From positions 1-28,790 of the forward strand of contig CAYRCJ010000007.1 of assembly GCA_964422785.1 (NCBI GenBank): a stretch of 28,790 bases of DNA. The letters run 5' to 3'. Positions 22,289 through 28,346 of the stretch are shown in pieces. Position 1 is the first letter of the stretch; every line of letters begins with the position of its first letter. Below the pieces are notes generated by a model. That model was not told where the DNA came from and searched no databases. It saw nothing but the letters and a program-made list of their open reading frames with translations. This DNA is from CAYRCJ01 sp964422785 (GTDB lineage Bacteria; Patescibacteriota; Minisyncoccia; UBA11713; 2-01-FULL-45-33). Both the position numbers and the translations under genes were made by a program.

Positions 22289-23167
22289 TTATTTAAACGC
22301 GAATTTTTCTTCCAGGCTTTTGAAAAAATAATTTTTTTCCAGCTCCACAAATCTTACCAATCTTTCAGATTCTCTTATTATTATCCGGTCTCCTTTTTTG
22401 AGCGCCACAATTGACCCGTCGATTGAAAGAACAACATCGGCAGATTCTCCCGTTTCCTTTAAAATAAGCTGATTTTTTTCTCTAAAATCTTCCACCTGAA
22501 GAGTTATTGTATTGTTTCTTTTTACAACCAAACTCGGAGTCGGGATATTATGGTCCATGATTTCTGTCACAATAAAACATTTTATATCCGGCATAACAAT
22601 CGGCCCGTGCGCGGAGAGATTGTATGCCGTAGATCCCGTGGCGGTGGCCACCAATATTCCGGAACCGTTTATATATTGAATCGGATGAGATTCGACATAG
22701 ACTCCGATTTTCACCATTCCCAAAAGGCTTTGCACCGCTATGTCGTTTAGAGCGTATCCGGAGAATATTTTTTTAAATTGTTTTCCTTTGGCGCCGTTTT
22801 TCCGGATAAGTTCCGCTTTCATCATCATTTTCGGGGAGATTTTGTATTCTTTTTTCATCACCTTGGTAAGTCCTTTAATGAAATCTTTTTTCTCCCGGAC
22901 AGATGCCAAGAATCCGACGTGCCCCAAATTGAGACCAAAAATTAAAGGATTCCAACGCTCAAATTTTCTGGCAGCTTCCAAAATGGTGCCGTCGCCGCCA
23001 AGAACCACCAGGAGCTGAGGCGATGAGGCTTTTTTTGGGGGGACGGAACTTGTTTCCAAGATTTTTGTTTTTGGATATTTCGATTTGATCAGGTTTTTCA
23101 GTTTCTTTTCCCAAACCGCGGATTCCGGCATGTCCGGCCTTAGGTAAAATTGAATTTTTTTGAACAT
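22289..23167 (-). CDS. nadK: NAD kinase
   Basis: 292 residues, normal length. Motifs: GGDGTILEAA (residues about 57-66, with the catalytic Asp), GLNLGHVGFLAS, ALNDIAVQS, GSGILVATATGSTAYNLSAHG (the diagnostic NAD kinase loop, here GSGILVATATGSTAYNLS) and VVLSIDGS. It phosphorylates NAD+ to NADP+ in the cytoplasm. No Shine-Dalgarno sequence: its -10 ends 9 bases before the ATG, so the message is nearly leaderless. Divergent from the ADP-ribosylglycohydrolase gene with a shared -35 region. Confidence 0.95.
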   Translation of the reverse strand: MFKKIQFYLRPDMPESAVWEKKLKNLIKSKYPKTKILETSSVPPKKASSPQLLVVLGGDGTILEAARKFERWNPLIFGLNLGHVGFLASVREKKDFIKGLTKVMKKEYKISPKMMMKAELIRKNGAKGKQFKKIFSGYALNDIAVQSLLGMVKIGVYVESHPIQYINGSGILVATATGSTAYNLSAHGPIVMPDIKCFIVTEIMDHNIPTPSLVVKRNNTITLQVEDFREKNQLILKETGESADVVLSIDGSIVALKKGDRIIIRESERLVRFVELEKNYFFKSLEEKFAFK

Positions 23168-23176
23168 TGTATTTTG

Positions 23177-23205
23177 AATATATCATTTCCGGAGGCATTT
23201 GACAA
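23177..23205 (-). promoter_or_regulatory. Promoter of nadK, sharing its -35 with the divergent gene
   Basis: On the minus strand TTGTCA (23205-23200), 17-base spacer, TATATT (23182-23177). Its -35 overlaps the plus-strand TTGACA at 23199-23204 by five base pairs. Confidence 0.65.
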
Positions 23206-23227
23206 TAGCGATAATATCTGCTAAATT
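23199..23227 (+). promoter_or_regulatory. Promoter of the ADP-ribosylglycohydrolase gene
   Basis: TTGACA (23199-23204), 17-base spacer, TAAATT (23222-23227) with TG at 23219-23220. AAAAGGAG at 23245-23252 is the ribosome binding site before ATG 23258. Confidence 0.7.
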
Positions 23228-23257
23228 AATTCCGGATAAATTTGAAAAGGAGCGGCA

Positions 23258-24373
23258 ATGAATCAAAAACGAAAGTTGGATCTAGAAGACAGAATCAGGG
23301 GATGTTTGGTGGGAGGAGCGGTTGGAGATGCTTTGGGCATGCCATCGGAAGGGCTTACTCCAGACGAGATCCAAACAAAATTAGGCGGGATTTATAAATA
23401 TCGCGATTCTGCTTCAAAGTTTTCCAGAGGATTGGTTGCGGGTCAGTGGACAGACGATACGGCGTTGTCGCTTGCGACCGCGGAGGGGCTAATAAATTCG
23501 ATCTCATCGAACGTTGTCAGCGCCAATGACATAAAGACAAATACTTTATTAAAATATGAAATCGCGCTTCGGGAGCATAATCGCGGTTTCGGAAAAACCA
23601 CCCGCGAGTCCATGGAAGATAGAGGCAAGGGGCTTGATCCATTTGACGGCAGGCATCCGAAAAGGCCGGGCAACGGTCCGGCTATGAAAAGCGCGATTAT
23701 CGGGGCATTTTTTGCCGCCACCAGCATAACTGGAAATTTTGATTATAGAACTTTTGCAAAAGTTGCAGATCAAATTTCTTTGATTACTCATAATGATTCC
23801 CGTTCGCGTACCGCCGCTTTACTTCAGGCGCACGCCGCAATGCTGGCTATCACCAGCGGCACCGCTCTTAGCGATCTCTGGATAGATAAGCAAGTTATGT
23901 TTGATATTATGGTGGACAACGCAGAAAAATTTGAGGAAAGTTTGGGCAAAAACAATGAAAGCCCGAAAATTTCTGAAATTTTGCCGAAAGTTTGGCAATT
24001 AAAAGACGCTTCTGATTTTGTAATCGCGGACACGTTAAAGACCAGCGGCACGGTTTACGAAAGTTTCCCGACAGCGCTTTGCTTCGCGGTTAAGTACCAC
24101 AATGATTTCAGAAGTGGAATTGTTGCAGGGGCAAACGCTGGAGGGGATACGGACACCATCGCCGCGATGACCGGAGCGCTTCTTGGCGCAAAATTGGGAT
24201 TTAACGCGATCCCAAAAGATTTTTTGGAAGGATTAGAAAGGCTGGATCATATTGTTGACGTGGCCGATCGGCTTTGCGAAAAAATAGCCTGGCAGTACTT
24301 TAAATACGCAATGACAGAAAAAGACACTGACATGCCTATAAGTTATGTTAACGTACCTTGGAAGTTTGTTTAA
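23258..24373 (+). CDS. ADP-ribosylglycohydrolase (DraG/ARH family)
   Basis: 371 residues, all-helical ADP-ribosylglycohydrolase fold. DRIRGCLVGGAVGDALGMPSEG (shown as GCLVGGAVGDALGMP) is the N-terminal signature, QWTDDTALSLA holds the first metal-binding Thr-Asp-Asp, GNGPAMKSAIIGAF the substrate loop, and GANAGGDTDTIAAMTGAL the second metal-binding Asp pair. Family members remove ADP-ribose from proteins, DNA or small molecules. In this neighbourhood it could supply free ADP-ribose to the Nudix enzyme and also release the ligand of NrtR (inference). Good promoter and ribosome binding site; closed by a terminator whose loop serves the next promoter. Confidence 0.93.
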   Translation: MNQKRKLDLEDRIRGCLVGGAVGDALGMPSEGLTPDEIQTKLGGIYKYRDSASKFSRGLVAGQWTDDTALSLATAEGLINSISSNVVSANDIKTNTLLKYEIALREHNRGFGKTTRESMEDRGKGLDPFDGRHPKRPGNGPAMKSAIIGAFFAATSITGNFDYRTFAKVADQISLITHNDSRSRTAALLQAHAAMLAITSGTALSDLWIDKQVMFDIMVDNAEKFEESLGKNNESPKISEILPKVWQLKDASDFVIADTLKTSGTVYESFPTALCFAVKYHNDFRSGIVAGANAGGDTDTIAAMTGALLGAKLGFNAIPKDFLEGLERLDHIVDVADRLCEKIAWQYFKYAMTEKDTDMPISYVNVPWKFV

Positions 24374-24378
24374 AAACG

Positions 24379-24400
24379 CCTCCCGGTTGACACCGGGAGG
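24379..24400 (+). terminator. Terminator whose loop is the nadA -35 box
   Basis: CCTCCCGG (24379-24386), loop TTGACA (24387-24392), CCGGGAGG (24393-24400), then ATTTTTTG. Perfect 8-base stem. The whole loop is a consensus -35 hexamer. Confidence 0.85.
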
Positions 24401-24415
24401 ATTTTTTGTTACCAT
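24387..24415 (+). promoter_or_regulatory. Promoter of nadA
   Basis: TTGACA (24387-24392), 17-base spacer, TACCAT (24410-24415). The operator starts 7 bases after the -10, the same geometry as at nrtR. Confidence 0.65.
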
Positions 24416-24420
24416 CTTAA

Positions 24421-24439
24421 TAGTGTAATAGTTACACTA
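24421..24439. promoter_or_regulatory. NrtR operator of nadA
   Basis: Perfect palindrome TAGTGTAA-TAG-TTACACTA (8-base arms), containing AGTGTA-N5-TACACT as at 15731-15747. It lies over the expected transcription start of nadA. Confidence 0.75.
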
Positions 24440-24446
24440 AATAAAG

Positions 24447-24461
24447 CCCGCCAGAGGCGGG
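24447..24461 (+). repeat. Short GC hairpin in the nadA leader
   Basis: CCCGCC, loop AGA, GGCGGG, ending 2 bases before the AAGAGGTGA ribosome binding region. No T-tract. It could modulate access to the ribosome binding site, or be a copy of the GC-rich palindromes seen elsewhere in the window. Confidence 0.45.
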
Positions 24462-24475
24462 TAAAGAGGTGAACC

Positions 24476-25648
24476 TTGAAAACTCAAGAATTGGCAAAAG
24501 ATTGGTACGAAAAGTTTAGCCGATACGCCCAGGATTTATATCCGGAAATCAATTATTCGTTTGAGCATTGCCTTGGCCTTGCCGAAATGGGTCTTGAAGT
24601 CCGCGCTTTAGCCAAAGAAAAAGGCGAACTTCTTTTGGGGCATTACTATCAAAGACCGGAAGTCCAGGAAGTTTGTGATTTTGTGGGAGACTCTCTGGGG
24701 CTCGGCATTAAAGCCAAAGAAATTTCCGGCTCTGATTTAAAAAGGGTCCGGATGTCCGCCGTAAGATTTATGGGGGATACCGTAAAAATAATTTTGGGAG
24801 ACAAAGCCCGAGTTTTTATGCCCAATTTTTCCGGCTGTTCGCTGGTGGCTTCTATTTTTGGAATCAAAGTTGATTTTCAAAAAGAAAGCGAAGCCGAAAT
24901 ATCTTTGAAGCTTCTTCACGGAAAACCCGCTATAAATAAGATTGATTCCTGGATTTCCAAGAATCCCACAGGCCTTGTTCTTTCATATGTTAATTCCGAT
25001 TACGAAACCAAGGCCAAAAGTTACACTGTTTACACTTCGCGGAACGCTTTTAAAGTTTTGGAGCATACTATGAAAAATAATCCCGGGAAAAAAGTACTGA
25101 TTTTACCGGATAAATATTTGGCCAGTTTAATACTGGGGATGGCCAAAAATTCTCACAATCAATGGATTTTGCCGGAATTGGTCGATGTTTTTGACGGAGC
25201 TTGCCATGTGCATGAGAAAAAAATAGGTTCCGACGCGCTGGATATCGCCATGGAAAAATATCCCGACGCAGATCTTTTGATACACCCGGAATGCGGATGC
25301 GCCGTGGAATGCATGGCCAGAGCCGCCGCCGGAGAAATTAAAAACAGGGAATCGTACTCTGTGTCCACACAGGAAATGATCGACCACGCGAAAAAGCCGG
25401 GAACAAAAAAAGAATTTATCGTAGCCACGGAAAGCGGAATGATTTACACGTTGAGGAAATCCGTGCCCGAAAAAAATTTTTGGCCTGTTTCCGGATCGGC
25501 TGTCTGCGAATTTATGAAGGCTACCACTTTGGAAAATTTGCTTCTATCCATGAAAGATTCGAATGAAGAAAAATACGAGATTCTGGTGCCGGAAGACATC
25601 CGCGACAAAGCCCGATTCGCGATAGATAGAATGCTTGAAATATCTTAA
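24476..25648 (+). CDS. nadA: Quinolinate synthase (4Fe-4S)
   Basis: 390 residues. TTG start with AGAGGTGA in front. Family motifs: LLGHYYQRPEVQEVCDFVGDS (as GHYYQRPEVQ and VGDSLGL), VKIILGDKARVFMPN, LVLSYVNSDYETKAKS, TSRNA, GACHVHE, HPECGCAVEC and ATESGM. The three cluster ligands are C121 (FSGCSL), C273 (HPEC) and C344 (AVCEFMK). It condenses iminoaspartate with dihydroxyacetone phosphate to quinolinate. Iminoaspartate normally comes from NadB or aspartate dehydrogenase and quinolinate is used by NadC; neither gene is in the window. It has its own promoter with an NrtR-type operator. Extra cysteines C275 and C279 next to HPEC are unusual. Confidence 0.93.
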   Translation: MKTQELAKDWYEKFSRYAQDLYPEINYSFEHCLGLAEMGLEVRALAKEKGELLLGHYYQRPEVQEVCDFVGDSLGLGIKAKEISGSDLKRVRMSAVRFMGDTVKIILGDKARVFMPNFSGCSLVASIFGIKVDFQKESEAEISLKLLHGKPAINKIDSWISKNPTGLVLSYVNSDYETKAKSYTVYTSRNAFKVLEHTMKNNPGKKVLILPDKYLASLILGMAKNSHNQWILPELVDVFDGACHVHEKKIGSDALDIAMEKYPDADLLIHPECGCAVECMARAAAGEIKNRESYSVSTQEMIDHAKKPGTKKEFIVATESGMIYTLRKSVPEKNFWPVSGSAVCEFMKATTLENLLLSMKDSNEEKYEILVPEDIRDKARFAIDRMLEIS

Positions 25649-25670
25649 AAATTGCGAAAATAATTCACAG

Positions 25671-25699
25671 TTGACATAATGCTCTGGCCTTGCTAAGTT
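25671..25699 (+). promoter_or_regulatory. Probable promoter of the hypothetical gene after nadA
   Basis: TTGACA (25671-25676), 17-base spacer, TAAGTT (25694-25699) with TG at 25691-25692. The -10 is weak but the -35 is consensus. Confidence 0.5.
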
Positions 25700-25745
25700 C
25701 CAAAGTGGAAGTTGTTTGATGTTTGAGTGCCAAGAGGAGGCTAAG

Positions 25746-26300
25746 ATGGCGTTAAAAAAACTAAGGATGATTTGTGCCGGGGGCGATAAAACTCTGGCGG
25801 AATGGGATACCGAAACCGTAACCCAGGAACGCTTGGACGAAATCGAAAAAGAATTTAATGAAAAAGTAGCCCAAGGCTGGTTCGCGGCCGATATTTCTGA
25901 TCAAGAGGATTACGAACGCGCCAAAGACAAGGCGCGCCGGCTCCTGAGATCAATTATTCCGGAAGCATCTTGGAATGAATTGCAAGAAAAGGGCGTCTTC
26001 AGTATTGACGGGAAGAGGGGAAAATATGTTATCTCGCCGTACTCGCAAACAGAAATTCGCGATCTAAAAACGGGAAGGCTCGTAGCTTATTCTTGTTTGC
26101 AACTTTCCATTCCGGCGCCCACGTACGACAGGATGGTGGCCGAATATCTTCTCATTAAAAACGAGGAGGATGCGTATTGGAAGAAAGCAAATATTTTTTC
26201 AAGAAACGGCAATGAATTCGGCATAGTCACTCTTTTTTTGATAGCGTTCGACATAGCTCTTTTTATAAATTTGATTATAGAAGCTTTAACGGTACGTTAA
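25746..26300 (+). CDS. Hypothetical protein with C-terminal membrane helix
   Basis: 184 residues from ATG 25746 (GAGGAGG just upstream; the in-frame ATGs at 25716 and 25719 lack this site). The helical N-terminal part has ERLDEIEKEFNEKVAQG and YERAKDKARRLLRSIIP. The middle domain FSIDGKRGKYVISPYSQTEI (as GKRGKYVISPYS), RLVAYSCLQLSIPAPTYDRM and EYLLIKNEEDAYWKKANIF resembles a small uncharacterised domain with a G..G-Y.I strand and an invariant-looking C...P..D pattern. A membrane helix at about 165-180 anchors it. Own promoter and terminator. Function unknown. Confidence 0.65.
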   Translation: MALKKLRMICAGGDKTLAEWDTETVTQERLDEIEKEFNEKVAQGWFAADISDQEDYERAKDKARRLLRSIIPEASWNELQEKGVFSIDGKRGKYVISPYSQTEIRDLKTGRLVAYSCLQLSIPAPTYDRMVAEYLLIKNEEDAYWKKANIFSRNGNEFGIVTLFLIAFDIALFINLIIEALTVR

Positions 26301-26310
26301 TAAAAATAAC

Positions 26311-26332
26311 CCCCCGATGTTTATCGGGGGGT
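26311..26332. terminator. Rho-independent terminator fused to the next promoter
   Basis: CCCCCCGAT, loop GTTT, ATCGGGGGG followed by TTTGACA. The short T-run merges with the next -35 hexamer (26334-26339). Confidence 0.75.
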
Positions 26333-26333
26333 T

Positions 26334-26361
26334 TGACATTTATTTGAAGGAATGCTATGTT
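26334..26361 (+). promoter_or_regulatory. Promoter of the PKD-like secreted protein gene
   Basis: TTGACA (26334-26339), 16-base spacer, TATGTT (26356-26361) with TG at 26353-26354. Predicted leader before ATG 26379 is about 11 bases. Confidence 0.6.
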
Positions 26362-26378
26362 GCAGTTACTTAAAAAAT

Positions 26379-27146
26379 ATGAATAAAAAGATTTTATTTT
26401 TCACTTTTGGTATTTTTTTTCTTGCGGCCCTAACATCAAAAGCCGCCGGCGGATATACTATTACGATTTCTGTCGGAGGAGATGGCGCGGAGACGCCCAA
26501 GGTTGCGGTCAGCCAACCGAGCCAGAATTCGGCATCTTTAAATTTTGTCGCTTCGTGCGTTGCGACGCCTATTCGCGCGGAAGCCGGGAGCAATGTAACT
26601 TTTGCCGCCGGTGAGTCCGGCGGAGTTTTGCCTATAAGTTATGAATGGAGCGGAGATATTTATGGAAAAGGCCAAGTCCAAAATGCCGCTTTCGGGCTCC
26701 AAGGCATCAAAACTGTTTGGGTTACGGCTACAGATGCTGCCGGGCATAGAGTTGGAGCGTCTTGCTCAACGAATATTTTTGAGGGTGCTGTCAGCTTCAA
26801 CAAACAACACCCCACAAATTTTGTTTCGGCCAAAAACGCTTCTTCAAAAGTTGCCGCAAAATCAATCCGGCAGCCGGCGGACAAAAATAATTCAACGGCC
26901 GCTTCGCAAAATAAATACGATGCGGAGCTGGTGTTCGCGGCGGACACTCCGGAAACAAAACCCGCGACAGAGACTTCAACCCAGCTTCAGGCCAAGACCG
27001 CGAATATCAAAAGCGCGTCTTTTTTGGCGGCGCTTTTTCCATTGGGAGGAGATGGCCAGCTTTTATTTGTTTATCTGATCCTCATTATAATCGGGCTTTC
27101 CGGAACCGTGGTTTATCTTTTGGCTACCAGAAATAAAATAAGTTAA
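26379..27146 (+). CDS. Secreted, C-terminally anchored protein with PKD/Ig-like domain
   Basis: 255 residues from ATG 26379 (the promoter lies in the upstream in-frame codons). Signal peptide at residues 1-23 (KKILFFTFGIFFLAALTSKA). One Ig/PKD-like beta domain spans about 50-125, with VTFAAGESGGVLPISYEWSG shown as FAAGESGGVLPISYEW, then GIKTVWVTATDAAGH and a possible disulfide between C48 and C122. A Ser/Thr/Ala/Asn-rich stalk follows at about 135-215, then a C-terminal membrane helix at about 226-248. Likely displayed on the cell surface; binding partner unknown. Confidence 0.75.
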   Translation: MNKKILFFTFGIFFLAALTSKAAGGYTITISVGGDGAETPKVAVSQPSQNSASLNFVASCVATPIRAEAGSNVTFAAGESGGVLPISYEWSGDIYGKGQVQNAAFGLQGIKTVWVTATDAAGHRVGASCSTNIFEGAVSFNKQHPTNFVSAKNASSKVAAKSIRQPADKNNSTAASQNKYDAELVFAADTPETKPATETSTQLQAKTANIKSASFLAALFPLGGDGQLLFVYLILIIIGLSGTVVYLLATRNKIS

Positions 27147-27149
27147 AAT
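27120..27149 (+). promoter_or_regulatory. Possible promoter of the DipZ-like gene, leaderless layout
   Basis: TTGGCT (27120-27125), 18-base spacer, TAAAAT (27144-27149), ending 6 bases before ATG 27156. No Shine-Dalgarno sequence. Confidence 0.4.
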
Positions 27150-27155
27150 TAAATA

Positions 27156-28097
27156 ATGGTTAGGATTCCAAAAATTGTCGGCGATATTTGGTTTAATTTG
27201 CCTCTAGGCAGGCGGGCGCCGGGCCTTCAACCGGAAGATTTTGAGGGAAAGGTTATTTTGGCGGATTTTTGGACGTACTCGTGCGTCAACTGCCAAAGAA
27301 CGCTTCCTTATCTGCGAAGCTGGTGGAAAAAATATAAAGACGAAAATTTTTTAATAATAGGAATTCATACTCCGGAGTTTGAGTTTGAAAAAGATTCTAA
27401 AAATATTGAGGAGGCAATAAAGGATCTGGGAGTTACCTGGCCGGTTGTCGCGGACAACGATTATGTAAATTGGAACAACTTCGCCAATCATTATTGGCCG
27501 GCAAAATATTTGGCGGATAAAAATGGAAACATCGTGTATTCGCATTTTGGAGAAGGTAATTATGAAGAAACAGAAAAAGAAATCCAAAAATTGCTGGGTA
27601 TGAAAGAAGATGTTTTGACGGAGGAAAGTGCCAAAGAACATTCTCACGGGAAGGTTTGCTTTTTGCCGACACCTGAGCTTTATTGCGGATACGACAGAGG
27701 ATTTTTATCAAATGAGGGCATCGGCTACTACGACAACGAAATTTATGATTATGCCGCCCCGCCCAAAATCAAAGAAGATGGAATCGCGCTTTCCGGAAAA
27801 TTTTTGGCAAGAAAAGAATACGCAGAATCTCAAGAAGCCGGCGCCGAAGTATTGTTAAATTTTAGGGCAACGGAAGTAAACTTGGTGTTGGAATCTCCAA
27901 ATGGAAAATCCGAAGTGGAAATTTATCTGGATAATAAAAAAATAAAAGAACTTTCAATAGAGAAATCCACGCTTTTTAATCTTCTTAAAAGCAACGATTT
28001 AACAGAGGGTATTTTGAGTGTCAGGGCCAAAAAAGGAAATTTCCGGGCCTACGCGTTTACTTTTTCAGGCTGCCTGCCTGCGCAGGCGGGTAAATAA
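27156..28097 (+). CDS. Thioredoxin-fold protein, DipZ-like, without the CcdA membrane domain
   Basis: 313 residues. The thioredoxin/TlpA fold (about 15-150) has the redox pair C43-C46 in DFWTYSCVNCQRTLPYL, HTPEFEFEKD, VADNDYVNWNNFANHYWPAKYL (as DNDYVNWNNF and YWPAKYL) and FGEGNYEETE. The C-terminal domain (about 170-310) begins with TPELYCGYDRG, matching the SPETYLGY region of DipZ, and has a jelly-roll-like strand pattern. DipZ proteins normally carry an N-terminal CcdA membrane module; it is absent here and there is no signal peptide, so the protein may be cytoplasmic. The last residues (PAQAGK) come from a GC-rich palindrome. Confidence 0.85.
   Translation: MVRIPKIVGDIWFNLPLGRRAPGLQPEDFEGKVILADFWTYSCVNCQRTLPYLRSWWKKYKDENFLIIGIHTPEFEFEKDSKNIEEAIKDLGVTWPVVADNDYVNWNNFANHYWPAKYLADKNGNIVYSHFGEGNYEETEKEIQKLLGMKEDVLTEESAKEHSHGKVCFLPTPELYCGYDRGFLSNEGIGYYDNEIYDYAAPPKIKEDGIALSGKFLARKEYAESQEAGAEVLLNFRATEVNLVLESPNGKSEVEIYLDNKKIKELSIEKSTLFNLLKSNDLTEGILSVRAKKGNFRAYAFTFSGCLPAQAGK
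28073..28090. repeat. GC-rich palindrome at the 3' end of the DipZ-like gene
   Basis: CCTGCCTGC followed by GCAGGCGGG (8 of 9 complementary). It is translated as the C-terminal LPAQAG. Related to the palindrome at 16455-16474. Confidence 0.6.
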
Positions 28098-28316
28098 ATG
28101 AAAATATTTGTTACGGCAAAGCCCGGATCCCGCGAAGAAAAAATAGAAAAAATTGGCGATAACCAGTTTACGGTTTCGGTAAAAGCCCCGCCTGTAAAAG
28201 GCCTGGCGAATATAGCGATTGTAAAAGCGATCGCGGATTATTTTAAAATCCCGACTTTTAAAGTGCGTATTATTTCCGGTTTTACTTCCCGAAAAAAGAT
28301 TTTAGAGGTTAACTAA
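28098..28316 (+). CDS. DUF167/YggU family protein
   Basis: 72 residues, the usual compact size. MKIFVTAKPGSREEKIEKI, FTVSVKAPPVKGLANIAIV (as VKAPPVKGLAN) and VRIISGFTSRKKILEV are the family's conserved segments. The function is unknown even in well-studied bacteria. The ATG directly follows the stop of the DipZ-like gene (no gap), so it is translationally linked. The message ends in or near the 24-bp palindrome. Confidence 0.9.
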   Translation: MKIFVTAKPGSREEKIEKIGDNQFTVSVKAPPVKGLANIAIVKAIADYFKIPTFKVRIISGFTSRKKILEVN

Positions 28317-28340
28317 ATCGATACGATATATCGTATCGAT
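28317..28340. repeat. Perfect 24-bp palindrome
   Basis: Half-site ATCGATACGATA followed by its exact reverse complement, with no loop. It begins on the base after the YggU stop codon and ends 6 bases before the MGMT-like ATG. No T-tract follows. Candidate operator for a dimeric regulator, or a hairpin controlling the downstream start. Confidence 0.85.
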
Positions 28341-28346
28341 AAGAAT

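Noticed and set aside
28317..28340. Intrinsic terminator
   Set aside because: The palindrome is AT-rich, has no loop bases and no T-tract, so termination is less likely than an operator role.
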